Shown: positions 1-8,505 of the stretch, piece after piece
Numbering within the stretch: position 1 is the first letter of the stretch
Layout of the letters: each line of letters starts with the position of its first letter
Source of the DNA: Mycobacterium kiyosense
GTDB lineage: Bacteria > Actinomycetota > Actinomycetes > Mycobacteriales > Mycobacteriaceae
Direction of reading: 5' to 3'
NCBI GenBank assembly: GCA_021654635.1
Contig: AP025179.1
Coordinates: 5,518,001 to 5,582,000, forward strand
Length of the DNA stretch: 64,000 nt
Position numbers and translations under genes: made by a program
The notes under the pieces: model-generated
Told to the model about the DNA's origin: nothing
The model's input: only the letters and a program-made list of their open reading frames with translations
The model's database searches: none

Positions 1-371
1 GTGGGTTCGTAGTGAAGCTCCCATTCGATGCCGGAGTCGTTGGGTTCGACGTCGAGTCGCCACTGCTTCAGCGGTTCGACGCAGGTCCAGCGCATCGGCC
101 CGGCCCGCAGGTCATCCCGATCGCCGCCGGCCACCGGTCGGCCCGCCAGCAGATCCCAGTGCCGGCCGTCGGCCAGACTGACCTTGACGTAGCCCAGGCC
201 GGAAGCGGTGTTGGGGTTGTTGCCGTAGCCACTGGCCAGCAGCATGGAGCCGTCCGGTGCCGCCGCGAAAAAGTAGCAACGGTCCGACCACGTCGGGTCC
301 GGGTCGTGCACCTGATCGAACGTGACCGGGAGTTGATGGGTGAACGACTCGTCGGCGGCGGAGTATCCCAT
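1..371 (-). CDS. Conserved hypothetical protein, N-terminal part (runs off left edge)
   Basis: The minus strand is open from an ATG at 371 to the window edge, giving 123 codons of an incomplete protein that begins MGYSAADESFTHQ. It has no signal peptide or membrane segment and is rich in Trp, Asp and Gly (for example DPDPTWSDRCYFF near residue 24). The pattern of short beta-like stretches vaguely resembles lipocalin-like proteins of the DUF7064/7065 or AttH kind, but that is a weak impression. It is divergent from the TetR gene at 428, with only 56 bp between the starts, so that regulator may control it. The function is not recognised. Confidence 0.6.
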   Translation of the reverse strand, partial: MGYSAADESFTHQLPVTFDQVHDPDPTWSDRCYFFAAAPDGSMLLASGYGNNPNTASGLGYVKVSLADGRHWDLLAGRPVAGGDRDDLRAGPMRWTCVEPLKQWRLDVEPNDSGIEWELHYEP

Positions 372-427
372 GTCATTGCTCTTTCATCAGATAGTGCCTG
401 GCGCAACGGATCCCGTAGCATCGCGGG

Positions 428-1048
428 ATGGAACCGAGCCGGCGGTGGGGTGACGACCGGGCGATCCTCGACGACGAGGAGGCACGCCGACTGTTGCTGG
501 ACGCGGCCAGCCGGTGCATCGTGCGCCGGGGCAACGCACAGATCCGGATGGCCGAGGTCGCCGACGAAGCCGGTGTCTCCCGGTCGACGCTGTACCGCTA
601 CTTCCCCGGCCGCGACGACCTGCTGCTCGGCCTGATGCTGGCGCGCATCGATGCCGCGCTGGGTGCGCTGGTGCGTTCGCTGCGCCATCCCGACGATCCG
701 GCTCGTTCGCTGCCGGAGATGATTCTGGCCCGGGTGGAATCGGTCGAGGGCGACCCGCTGAACGAGGCACTGTTCGCCGCGGAGAGCACCGCGGTGTCCA
801 GTGCGCTGGAGCGCGGCTCGCAACCCCTGGTGGATCTGCTGCTGCGCCACTACGGTCCGCTGCTGCAGCGGTGGAAGGACTCCGGGCGCCTCTATGCTGA
901 TCTCGATCCCAGCGCCGTCGTGCAGTGGCTGAACACCACGACGCTGTTCCTGCTCGCACCCTCCTGGCGACACCGCTCGGTGGCCGACAAACGACGCTTC
1001 GTCGTGCAGTTTCTGGTGCGGGCGCTGGTGCCACAGATCAGACAATAA
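428..1048 (+). CDS. TetR-family transcriptional regulator
   Basis: This 206-residue protein has the usual TetR layout: a helix-turn-helix at about residues 41-60 (MAEVADEAGVSRSTLYRYF) followed by a variable all-helical ligand-binding domain. Such proteins bind palindromic operators as dimers and release DNA on binding a small ligand. It is divergent from the partial gene ending at 371, which is a likely target. Its last codons lie inside a perfect inverted repeat (1035-1066) that could be its terminator or an operator for the downstream phosphotransferase gene. The ligand is unknown. Confidence 0.9.
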   Translation: MEPSRRWGDDRAILDDEEARRLLLDAASRCIVRRGNAQIRMAEVADEAGVSRSTLYRYFPGRDDLLLGLMLARIDAALGALVRSLRHPDDPARSLPEMILARVESVEGDPLNEALFAAESTAVSSALERGSQPLVDLLLRHYGPLLQRWKDSGRLYADLDPSAVVQWLNTTTLFLLAPSWRHRSVADKRRFVVQFLVRALVPQIRQ

Positions 1049-1066
1049 CGAACTATTGTCTGATCT
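1035..1066. promoter_or_regulatory. Perfect 12-bp inverted repeat at the TetR 3' end
   Basis: The arms AGATCAGACAAT and ATTGTCTGATCT are separated by 8 nt and span the stop codon of the TetR gene. The stem could terminate transcription, but it is AT-rich and lacks a clear T-run, so an operator in front of the phosphotransferase gene is equally possible. A second small palindrome, AAATAG-G-CTATTT, follows at 1072-1084. Confidence 0.5.
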
Positions 1067-1150
1067 TTGCGAAATAGGCTATTTTCCTTGTGCCCGGGCG
1101 ACGCGGCGGGCGCTGCCGGATCGGGCCGGCTCGACTGAGAATGGATCGTG

Positions 1151-2288
1151 ATGAAAAACCCTGTACCACAAGCGATCGCCGCGCTCGGGTTGGCGATGCA
1201 TCTGGGTCGGGGGGGTAGGCCGGGTCGCCACCGACGCTATTGTCGGGCGCCGCGCGGGCCTGCCGCGCAGCGTCGATCAACTCGACGCTGCCACCCTTTC
1301 CGATGTGCTGGGGACCAAGGTCAGCTGGGTGCGCCTGCTCGGCGACCACGCCGGGACGTCGTCGCGGGCACGCCTGGCAGTGAGCGGGGACGGCCTACCG
1401 GAGACGTTGTTCGTCAAGCTCACGGCCCAGACCGCCGCGACCCGATTGATGGGTGAACTCGGCCGGCTCGGGCACACCGAAGTGCGCTTCTACAGCCAGC
1501 TGGCTCCGGAACTTCCTGGGGTCCCGCAGTGCTACGGAACAGCTTTCGACCCGTGGACCGGGCGGTACCTGCTGGCTCTGGAAGACCTGCCGACCGACTC
1601 CTGCCAGTTTCCCGACACCCTGCACCCGCTGTCGGTGGATCAGGCCAGCCTGATCGTCGAACTGCTGGCCAAGCTGCACGCCACCTTCTGGGGACGGCTG
1701 CCGGTCGGTGGCCGCGGTCCGCTGGGCTGGCTCTACACCCCCTCGGGCGACGTCACGTCGCTGCTGACCGGCTCACTGATGAACACCTCGATCAAGCGGC
1801 TCGGTGAACGCACCGACATCCCGGTGGAGAAGGGCCGTTTCATCGCCGAGAACTACCGCGCCGTCGCCGCCGTCATCGACACCGAGCCGCACACCGTCAT
1901 GCACGGCGACGCGCATCCGGGCAACGTGTACTTCCGCGACGGCGCGGCCGGCCTGCTGGACTGGCAGGCGGTGCGCCGCGGCCACCCGTCCCGCGAGCTG
2001 GCCTACACGCTGATCACCAGCCTGACCCCGGCGGACCGCATCGACGCGCAGCGCGAGTTGCTCGACGACTACCGACGCGCGCTGGCTGCCGGCGGTGGAC
2101 CCCATCTCGACGCCGACGACCTCTGGCTACGGTTCCGGCAAGGCGCGCTCTATGCGTACGTGGCGTCGCTGATCACCGCGGGGATGGGCGGAATGCAAGT
2201 GGAAGACATCGCACTGGAGGGGCTGCGGCGCGGCGTCGCGGCTTTGGACGACCTGGAAACCATTGCCGCACTGAAGCTTTCCCTGTAG
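1151..2288 (+). CDS. APH-like phosphotransferase, N-terminus frameshifted in a G7 run
   Basis: This is an aminoglycoside-phosphotransferase-fold (kinase-like) protein. The uninterrupted reading frame opens at a GTG at 1305 and gives 327 residues with the catalytic loop HGDAHPGN (about 200-207) and the metal-binding LLDWQ (about 217-221). The frame reads sensibly upstream of 1305 (GLPRSVDQLDAATLSDVLG) yet has no start codon there. Removing one G from the seven-G run at 1209-1215 joins it to an ATG at 1151 and restores a typical N-terminus of about 50 more residues. I therefore annotate from 1151. Proteins of this family in mycobacteria often sit in catabolic islands and their substrates are mostly unknown. 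The stop abuts the convergent hydrolase gene. Confidence 0.8.
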
Positions 2289-3035
2289 TCACGATCGAGC
2301 CCGGCAACGTTCCAGCAGGATCGCCGCCAGTCGTTCCGGTTCGCTGTACATCAGGTCGTGGCAGGTGTCCAGGCACACCAGCGTGTCGACGCCGCCGAGC
2401 GCGGCGACACAGCGCTGCTGCTGACTCGGTGACAACGCCCTGTCGCGCAGGGTCATGATCCAGGTCCGGGGAACCTCGTCGGGCAGGTCCGCGCGATCGA
2501 CGCATTCGACGATCACACCGGCGTTCTCCGGATAGAGCCGTTTTCGGGCGAGGCGGCGCCGGTCCGCGGGCAGACCATTCCAGAACGTCAATCTTGCTGC
2601 CGCGGAAGGCATTACGAAGGACGAGCCCGGCCGCCCGAGCCGGGATCCGAACCTGGCCAGCGGCGCCAGCGGTCCCCGCAGGTTTTTCACCACGCTGGAC
2701 CCCTGCGGCGGCACGAACGCGGCCGCCAGAATCAGCTCACGCACCCGGGCCGCACCGAGCTTCGCCGCCACCGCAGTTACCACCAATCCGCCCAGCGAAT
2801 GCCCGACCACCACCACCGAGTCCAATCCGGCGCGGTCTACGTCGGCCACCACGCAGTCCGCCCAGTCCGCGATGCTCACCTTCGCCGGGTCGGCCTCGTT
2901 GCGGCCCCGACCGGGCAAATCGACCGCCAACACGCGCAATTCCGGTGCCCGGCTGAACAATTCGGCGACCGTAAGCTCCCAGCAGTCACCGGCATGAGCC
3001 CCACCGTGGATCAGCACCAGACCGGGCAGGCTCAT
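2289..3035 (-). CDS. Alpha/beta-hydrolase fold protein
   Basis: This 248-residue cytosolic hydrolase has an HGG oxyanion motif at about residues 10-12, the nucleophile elbow GHSLGG with Ser80, and a likely catalytic His near residue 226 (DTCHDL). It matches the small alpha/beta-hydrolase_6 type of esterase, which also includes hydroxynitrile-lyase-like enzymes. No lid domain or signal peptide is visible. It converges tail to tail with the phosphotransferase gene with no spacer. The substrate is unknown. Confidence 0.85.
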   Translation of the reverse strand: MSLPGLVLIHGGAHAGDCWELTVAELFSRAPELRVLAVDLPGRGRNEADPAKVSIADWADCVVADVDRAGLDSVVVVGHSLGGLVVTAVAAKLGAARVRELILAAAFVPPQGSSVVKNLRGPLAPLARFGSRLGRPGSSFVMPSAAARLTFWNGLPADRRRLARKRLYPENAGVIVECVDRADLPDEVPRTWIMTLRDRALSPSQQQRCVAALGGVDTLVCLDTCHDLMYSEPERLAAILLERCRARS

Positions 3036-3148
3036 CCACCCGATCCTGCTACAGCCCGGACCAAAAAGTCAGCCCGGCCGCCGCGCGAGCGTGTGCCCTG
3101 AGGACGGAAAACGGCGCTCCCCGCAAAATCTCGGTAGTGTAGAAGGCG

Positions 3149-3171
3149 CATGTTTCGTTCTTGTAAACATG
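3149..3171. promoter_or_regulatory. Inverted repeat upstream of the DUF4189 gene
   Basis: The arms CATGTTT and AAACATG are separated by 9 nt and end 47 bp before the DUF4189 start at 3219. This is a candidate operator between the divergent hydrolase and DUF4189 genes. The assignment rests on symmetry and position only. Confidence 0.35.
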
Positions 3172-3218
3172 TGCTCACATGACTGTCCCGCCACGATTCG
3201 AGAGAAAGGAAACGGCAC

Positions 3219-3626
3219 ATGACGACACGACAACGGCGTCGGGTCGCACGCGTATTCGCAGGTCTGGTTGCCGCCCTCGCACTGGTCGCCACCCTGGTTC
3301 AGCCGGCCCACGCCCGGGTCCACACGGACGCGACACCGCAGAACATTCCGCCGCTGCTCACCAAGTACGGCGCGATCGCCTACTCCCCGGACGGCAGCTC
3401 CGGCAAAGCGCGGCGACATGTGAGCAAACTGGGGGCCGAGCAGCTCGCGCTGTCCCGCTGCGGTTCGCCCTCCTGCATCGTGGTCAGCACTTTCACCAAG
3501 TGCGGCGCAGTCGCGCATGACGGCACCACGTACCACGGCGGCATCGGACTCACCCGCACCGCCGCCGAGATCCACGCGGTCAACAGGCTCGGTGGCGGCT
3601 GGCCGGTCGACTGGGCCTGCAATTAG
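3219..3626 (+). CDS. Secreted DUF4189 domain protein
   Basis: The 135-residue product starts with a clear Sec signal peptide: a TTRQRRRVAR basic region, a hydrophobic core at about 12-28, and a likely cleavage site after AHA32. The mature part shows the DUF4189 pattern AIAYSPDG..., followed by cysteines at 81, 86, 95 and 134 that could form two disulfides. Such small secreted proteins are common in mycobacteria and their role is not established. The gene stands alone, with an inverted repeat at 3149-3171 upstream and a convergent TetR gene 3 bp downstream. Confidence 0.85.
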   Translation: MTTRQRRRVARVFAGLVAALALVATLVQPAHARVHTDATPQNIPPLLTKYGAIAYSPDGSSGKARRHVSKLGAEQLALSRCGSPSCIVVSTFTKCGAVAHDGTTYHGGIGLTRTAAEIHAVNRLGGGWPVDWACN

Positions 3627-3629
3627 CTG

Positions 3630-4262
3630 TCAATCCCGCGGCAGGACGCCGCGCAGGAACAGCTCGACGGCGTGCTGGACGTGTCGCTCATCGTCTTCGG
3701 CACTGCGGTAGATCCCGCAGTCGGCCAACCGCCCGGGCAGATGCTCGACCATGCCGATGAACTGGCCCGCCGCCACTTCGAGATCGTCGACTGCTATCGC
3801 GCCTTTCTCCTGATGGCGGCGCAGCAGGTCCATGACCTGCCGGTGGCGGGCCGACCACGTCATCGAATGCGCGCTGAGTGCGAACTCGGGAAACCGGGCC
3901 GATTCGTTAATCGCCAGCCTCGTCAGTCGCACGATGTCCGGGTCGATCGCGCGGGCGAGTCCTGCGCGTCCGATCGCCAGCAGAGCAGCACGCAGGTCGC
4001 CACTGTCCAGGTCCTGACTGCCGTCGTCCTCGGTCCGGCGCGTCAGCGCCCACGGGATGACGTCGAGAAAGACGGCTCGCTTGTCGGAGTAACGCGCATA
4101 CAGCGTTCTGCGCGTGATCCCGGCTGCGCGGGCGATCGCATCCATGGTGGTGCCGTCGTAGCCGTACTCGAGAAAGGACGCGGCGGCGGCCCGGCGCAAC
4201 TTCTGATGCAGCTTCTTGGCCTCGGCTTGAGTCGGCCGTCCGCGCCGGGCAGCAGTCACCAC
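3630..4262 (-). CDS. TetR-family transcriptional regulator (AcrR-like)
   Basis: This 210-residue regulator has its helix-turn-helix at about residues 39-59 (TMDAIARAAGITRRTLYARY), followed by a helical effector domain of the TetR_C type often found with AcrR-like repressors. The start is one of two tandem GTG codons at 4262. It is divergent from the carboxymuconolactone-decarboxylase-like gene at 4321. The 58-bp gap holds an imperfect palindrome at 4270-4289, so autoregulation together with control of the 4321-5603 gene pair is the simplest reading. Confidence 0.9.
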   Translation of the reverse strand: MVTAARRGRPTQAEAKKLHQKLRRAAAASFLEYGYDGTTMDAIARAAGITRRTLYARYSDKRAVFLDVIPWALTRRTEDDGSQDLDSGDLRAALLAIGRAGLARAIDPDIVRLTRLAINESARFPEFALSAHSMTWSARHRQVMDLLRRHQEKGAIAVDDLEVAAGQFIGMVEHLPGRLADCGIYRSAEDDERHVQHAVELFLRGVLPRD

Positions 4263-4269
4263 CCGGAAA

Positions 4270-4289
4270 AGTATACTGCTATGTATATT
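4270..4289. promoter_or_regulatory. Likely TetR operator AGTATAC-N6-GTATATT
   Basis: An imperfect inverted repeat (6 of 7 positions pair in each arm) lies 8 bp from the TetR start and 32 bp from the 4321 start. It is AT-rich in a GC-rich setting, so it may overlap the -10 elements of both divergent promoters. Confidence 0.55.
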
Positions 4290-4320
4290 TAGAATCGTCC
4301 GTCAGCCGACAGGAGAGCCG

Positions 4321-4707
4321 TTGAACAGCGAGACGTACGACCGCGGGCGACAGATCCGCTCCGAGGTCCTGGGCAAGGACTACGTCGACAAGGCGATCGG
4401 CGAGGCCGACGACTTCACCGGTCCCCTGCAGGATCTGGTCACCGAATACTGCTGGGGCGCGGTGTGGGGACGCGACGGCTTGACCCGCAAGACGCGCAGC
4501 ATGCTGAACCTGGCCATGACCTCGGTGCTCAACCGGCCCCACGAACTGCGCACTCACATCAGGGCCGCGCTGACCAACGGCGTCACCCGCGAGGAGATCC
4601 GTGAGGTTTTCCTTCAGGTCGCCATCTATGCGGGAGTGCCCGCCGCGGTCGACAGCTTCCGCGCGGCCGGCGAGATCTTCGCCGCCCTGGACAAGGCCGA
4701 CACGTGA
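4321..4707 (+). CDS. Carboxymuconolactone decarboxylase family protein
   Basis: This 128-residue all-helical protein resembles the PcaC type of the CMD/AhpD superfamily, with the conserved stretch LTRKTRSMLNLAMTSVL and the PHELRTHIRAALTNGVTREEIREV segment. PcaC decarboxylates 4-carboxymuconolactone in the beta-ketoadipate pathway, but many family members have other or unknown roles, and the CxxC of AhpD-type peroxidases is absent. The start is TTG at 4321 behind AGGAGAG. The gene overlaps the downstream dehydrogenase by 4 bp, so the two are probably cotranscribed and controlled by the divergent TetR. Confidence 0.85.
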   Translation: MNSETYDRGRQIRSEVLGKDYVDKAIGEADDFTGPLQDLVTEYCWGAVWGRDGLTRKTRSMLNLAMTSVLNRPHELRTHIRAALTNGVTREEIREVFLQVAIYAGVPAAVDSFRAAGEIFAALDKADT

Positions 4708-5603
4708 GCGTCGGATTCGTCGGGCTGGGGCACATGGGTTTTCCGATGGCGCGCCGTCTCGTCGAGGTCGGCCATGACGTTGTCGCCTTCGATGCACAAC
4801 CAGCGGCCCTCGAACGCGTCATCGCCCTGGGCGCTCGAGGGGCGTCGTCGGCGAAAGACGTCGCCGACCGGGCCGAGACCGTATTGGCCAGCCTGCCGAC
4901 TCCGGCCGCGTCGCTCGCCGTGGCTACCGGTCCGGCCGGGCTGATCGAGGGTTCGCGGATCCGTCGCTTCGTCGACCTGTCCACGGTCGGCAGCACAATG
5001 GCGGCGCAGATCCATGAACGGTTGGCCCGACGCGACATCGTCGCGATCGACAGCCCGGTCAGCGGCGGCGTCGGCGGGGCCGAAAAGGGCACGCTGGCCC
5101 TGATGGTGTCGGGTCCGCGCGCCGAGTTCGACGACGTGCAAAGCCTGCTCGCGACGCTGGGCCGGCCACTCTACGTCGGCGACAAACCCGGTTCCGCGCA
5201 GACCATGAAGCTGGCCAACAACATGCTGGCCGCCAACGTCTTGGTCGCCACCGCGGAAGTGGTGGTGATGGGCGTCAAGGCGGGTCTGGACCCGGCCGTC
5301 ATGATCGATGTGCTCAACGCCGGCTCGGGTGCCACCAGCGCCAGCCGCGACAAGTTCCCGCGCGCGATCCTGCCGCGCACCTTCGATTACGGATTCGCCA
5401 CCGGACTGATGGTCAAGGACGTGCGGCTCTACCTCGAGGAAGCCCGTGCGCTGGGGGTGGCCACCGCCCTCGCCGAGACCGTGGGACAGCTGTGGGAAAC
5501 CGCGGCGCGTTCCCAGGGGCCCGACTCGGACTTCACCGCGGTGATCAAGCCGTTCGAGGCGGTCGCTGGCGTCACGGTGGGCTCGGCAGATCCCAAGACA
5601 TGA
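4704..5603 (+). CDS. NAD(P)-dependent beta-hydroxyacid dehydrogenase (3-hydroxyisobutyrate dehydrogenase-like)
   Basis: The 299-residue enzyme has an N-terminal Rossmann fold with GLGHMG at residues 7-12, the substrate-binding signature DSPVSGG at about 116-122 and the catalytic lysine in MKLANNM (K169). This family oxidises short beta-hydroxyacids such as 3-hydroxyisobutyrate, tartronate semialdehyde or 6-phosphogluconate-like substrates. The start is GTG at 4704, overlapping the preceding gene by 4 bp, so the pair forms a two-gene operon. The exact substrate cannot be told from sequence. Confidence 0.9.
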   Translation: MSVGFVGLGHMGFPMARRLVEVGHDVVAFDAQPAALERVIALGARGASSAKDVADRAETVLASLPTPAASLAVATGPAGLIEGSRIRRFVDLSTVGSTMAAQIHERLARRDIVAIDSPVSGGVGGAEKGTLALMVSGPRAEFDDVQSLLATLGRPLYVGDKPGSAQTMKLANNMLAANVLVATAEVVVMGVKAGLDPAVMIDVLNAGSGATSASRDKFPRAILPRTFDYGFATGLMVKDVRLYLEEARALGVATALAETVGQLWETAARSQGPDSDFTAVIKPFEAVAGVTVGSADPKT

Positions 5604-5799
5604 GTTACATTCGGCGGGGAGAATGTTAATATCAATATTGAAGAACTTGACTTACGCCAAGGCCGAAAAAAGCCCCTTGAACTGGACAGATGGGTAACCG
5701 AAATGCTTACCGGAAATCCACTGAAGGACGATCAGGACAAATGTTAGGTTATCTATCCTGTAGGCCGGTCGGACCGGCCCGCGTCGCCGCGGCCGAAAG
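5604..5799. promoter_or_regulatory. Intergenic promoter region with palindromes
   Basis: This 196-bp gap precedes the amidohydrolase operon. It holds an AT-rich palindrome CAATATTG at 5633-5640, next to a GAGAAT half-site at 5619-5624, and a GC-rich perfect palindrome GGCCGGTC-G-GACCGGCC at 5763-5779. The AT-rich part is the likely promoter/operator. The GC-rich stem 20 bp before the start would sit in the leader RNA. Confidence 0.4.
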
Positions 5800-6908
5800 G
5801 TGGCTGTCGTGATCGAGCACGCTGACGGGACGCGCACACCGGTTATCGACGCCAGCGTGCACATCTTCTTCCCCTCGAACAAGGACCTGCGCAGCTTCTT
5901 GCGCGAGCCGTTCAAGAGCCGCGGCTTTCCCGACTACGAGATGGACTGGTACGGGGCTCCGGGCGGCGAGTACGCGCCCAACACCGAAGGCCCGGAGCGC
6001 GGCCGCAGCTATCCGGGATCCGACCCGGAATTCGTTGCCACCGAACTGTTTTCGAAACGTGGCGTGGATGTGGCGATCCTGCACCCAATGGGCCGCGGCA
6101 TCATGCCGGACCGTCACCTGGGCAGCGCCCTGCACGCCGCGCACAACGAGATGCTGGTGTCGCGCTGGCTGGACTCGGAGAAGTTCGGGGACCGCTTCCG
6201 CGGCACCATCCGGGTCAATCCCGACGACATCGCCGGCGCGCTGCGCGAGCTGGACAAGTACCGCGACCATCCCCGAGTGGTCCAGATCGGGGTGCCGCTG
6301 CAGTCCCGCGAGGTCTACGGCAAACCCCAGTTCTGGCCGCTGTGGGAGGCAGCGGCCGAGGCGAACCTCCCGGTTGCGGTGCACATCGAATCCGGCTCCG
6401 GCATCGGTTTCGCACCGACACCGTCCGGCAACACCCGCACCTACGAGCAGTACGTCAGCTTCATGGCGCTCAACTACCTCTATCACCTGATGAACATGAT
6501 CGCCGAAGGCGTGTTCGAACGCTTCCCCACGCTGAAGTTCGTCTGGGCCGACGGCGCCGCCGATTTCCTGACGCCGTTCAGCTGGCGGATGGACACCTTC
6601 GGGCGGCCGCACCTGGAGCAGACGCCGTGGGCTCCCCGCGCATACCCAGCGACTACCTGCCCGGCCACGTGTACTTCATCCAGGGCGCCATGGACGGACC
6701 CGGTGACGCCGAGTTCGCCGGAGAGTGGCTGGGCTTCACCGGCAAGGACGACATGGTGATGTTCGGCTCCAGCTATCCGCACTGGCAGTGCGCCGACATC
6801 CGCAAACTGCCCAAAGCCCTGTCGTCGGAGCAGCGCGAGAAGTTGTGCTGGCGCAACGCCGCACAGCTCTACGGGATAGACATCCCCGCCGGGGTGGGCG
6901 CACAGTAG
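5800..6908 (+). CDS. Amidohydrolase superfamily protein (PF04909 type), frameshifted
   Basis: This is a metal-dependent TIM-barrel hydrolase of the ACMSD/gamma-resorcylate-decarboxylase type. The N-terminal metal site is DASVH (D17, H21), and the C-terminal part carries the family's SSYPHW segment. The frame from 5800 runs correctly to about 6633, then the family sequence continues in another frame (PRIPSDYLPGHVYF...) to a TAG at 6906. The break lies at the four-C run 6634-6637, where one missing C would give WAPPRIPSDYL. Restored, the protein is about 369 residues. It is the first gene of an operon with a second, divergent paralogue 27 bp downstream. The reaction is unknown: hydrolysis or decarboxylation of a cyclic acid would fit the family. 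Confidence 0.8.
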
Positions 6909-6935
6909 AAGCCAGGGAGATCGAGGAGATCGAAG

Positions 6936-8093
6936 ATGACCGTGACCCATTCCACGACGCATACCTCGGAGCGGGTTCCGCCCGCCGAGCGCATCCCCGT
7001 CCGATGCGTGGACTCCGACGTTCACCCCGCACCCAAGCGCGGTGAACTCGTCCCGTACATCCCAGAGCCCTGGCGCAGCAAGTACTTCCTCACCCGCAAC
7101 GTCGGCGAACAGATCTACTACGACGCCCCCGACTACGCGCACAGCTACGCGATGCGGGTGGACTCCTTCCCGTCCAACGGCGAATTCCCCTGCAGCGACC
7201 CAGATCTGGCGTTTCGCCAGTTGATCATGGAAGCCGGCTCCGACATCGCGATCCTGGAACCGGCCGCCTACCCGGCGCGCATCCCCGAGGCGCAGCACGC
7301 CATGTCGGTGGCGTTGAACGACTGGCAGGCCAACCACTGGCTGGACAGCCACAACAACTGGCACCAGCGGTGGCGCGGCTCGATCTGCGCCGCCATCGAG
7401 GATCCGGACGCCTCGGTGCGCGAAATCGAGCGGTGGGCCGGGCACCCCTACATGGCACAGATCCTGATCAAGGCCGAACCGCGGCCGTCCTGGGGCAACC
7501 CGAAGTACGACCCCATCTGGGCCGCCGCCACCAAACACGACATCACGGTCAGCTGCCACCTGTCGCGCAGTCACTACGAGGAGCTACCCACGCCGCCGGT
7601 GGGCTTCCCCAGCTACAACCACGACTTCATGGTCACCTACTCGTTGCTGGCGGCCAACCAGGTGATGAGCCTGATCTTCGACGGCGTCTTCGACCGCTTC
7701 CCCACGCTGCGAATCGTTTTCGTCGAGCACGCGTTCACCTGGATCCTGCCACTGATGTGGCGCATGGACTCGATCTACGCGGCCCGCAAGTCGTGGGTGG
7801 ACATCAAGCGCAAGCCAAGCGAATACGTCAAGGACCACATCAAGTTCACCACCCAGCCACTGGACTACCCGGAGGACAAGACCGAGTTGACCCGCGCACT
7901 GGAGTGGATGGAGTGCGAGAAGATCCTGCTGTTCTCCTCGGACTACCCGCACTGGACGTTCGACGACCCGCGCTGGCTGGTCAAGCACCTGCCCAAGGCG
8001 GCCCGCGACGCGGTGATGTACAAGAACGGCATCGCGACCTACCACCTCCCCGAGACCGTTCCGGTGCTCGAGGGTCAGGTACGGGTGCTCTGA
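6936..8093 (+). CDS. Amidohydrolase superfamily protein (PF04909 type)
   Basis: This 385-residue TIM-barrel metal enzyme has the N-terminal signature VDSDVH (D28, H30) and the C-terminal SSDYPHW (D336, H339), both usual in the ACMSD-like amidohydrolase_2 group. Members catalyse non-oxidative decarboxylation or C-C/C-N hydrolysis, and annotation beyond the superfamily is rarely safe. The gene lies between a paralogous amidohydrolase and a Rieske protein whose TTG start is only 1 bp past its stop, so the set is probably one transcript. Confidence 0.88.
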   Translation: MTVTHSTTHTSERVPPAERIPVRCVDSDVHPAPKRGELVPYIPEPWRSKYFLTRNVGEQIYYDAPDYAHSYAMRVDSFPSNGEFPCSDPDLAFRQLIMEAGSDIAILEPAAYPARIPEAQHAMSVALNDWQANHWLDSHNNWHQRWRGSICAAIEDPDASVREIERWAGHPYMAQILIKAEPRPSWGNPKYDPIWAAATKHDITVSCHLSRSHYEELPTPPVGFPSYNHDFMVTYSLLAANQVMSLIFDGVFDRFPTLRIVFVEHAFTWILPLMWRMDSIYAARKSWVDIKRKPSEYVKDHIKFTTQPLDYPEDKTELTRALEWMECEKILLFSSDYPHWTFDDPRWLVKHLPKAARDAVMYKNGIATYHLPETVPVLEGQVRVL

Positions 8094-8094
8094 G

Positions 8095-8505
8095 TTGACT
8101 CCTGACGAAACCGGGGCAGTCGCCAGGCCCCAACCCCGCCTTGCCCAAGGCCGTGAACACGTCGTCGCGACGGTCGACGAAATCCCGCCGGGCACACACA
8201 AACTGGTGCCGATCGGACGGCACGGCGTCGGTGTCTACAACGTCCACGGCTCCTTCTATGCGATCGCGAATTACTGCCCGCACCAAGGCGGACCGCTGTG
8301 CTCGGGCCGCGCCCGCGGACGCACCATCGTCGACGAGACCGCCCCCGGCGACGCCGTCATGGTACGCGACCTGGAGTACATCTACTGCCCTTGGCACCAA
8401 TGGGGTTTCGAGTTGGCGACCGGCACCACCGCCGTTAAACCGGAGTGGAGCATCCGCACCTACCCGGTCCGGGTGGTCGGCAATGACGTGGTGGTGATGG
8501 CGTGA
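8095..8505 (+). CDS. Rieske [2Fe-2S] ferredoxin-type protein
   Basis: The 136-residue product is a stand-alone Rieske domain. Cluster ligands are C61 and H63 (CPHQGG) and C98 and H101 (CPWHQW). Between them is an unusually long, acidic insertion. No oxygenase catalytic domain is attached, so it is more likely an electron carrier or redox subunit than an oxygenase by itself. The start is TTG, 1 bp after the amidohydrolase stop, and the end overlaps the next hydrolase by 4 bp, indicating translational coupling. Confidence 0.88.
   Translation: MTPDETGAVARPQPRLAQGREHVVATVDEIPPGTHKLVPIGRHGVGVYNVHGSFYAIANYCPHQGGPLCSGRARGRTIVDETAPGDAVMVRDLEYIYCPWHQWGFELATGTTAVKPEWSIRTYPVRVVGNDVVVMA

Noticed and set aside
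5763..5779. GC-rich perfect palindrome as an attachment or recombination site
   Set aside because: No integrase, tRNA or repeat partner is near. A leader-RNA stem is simpler.
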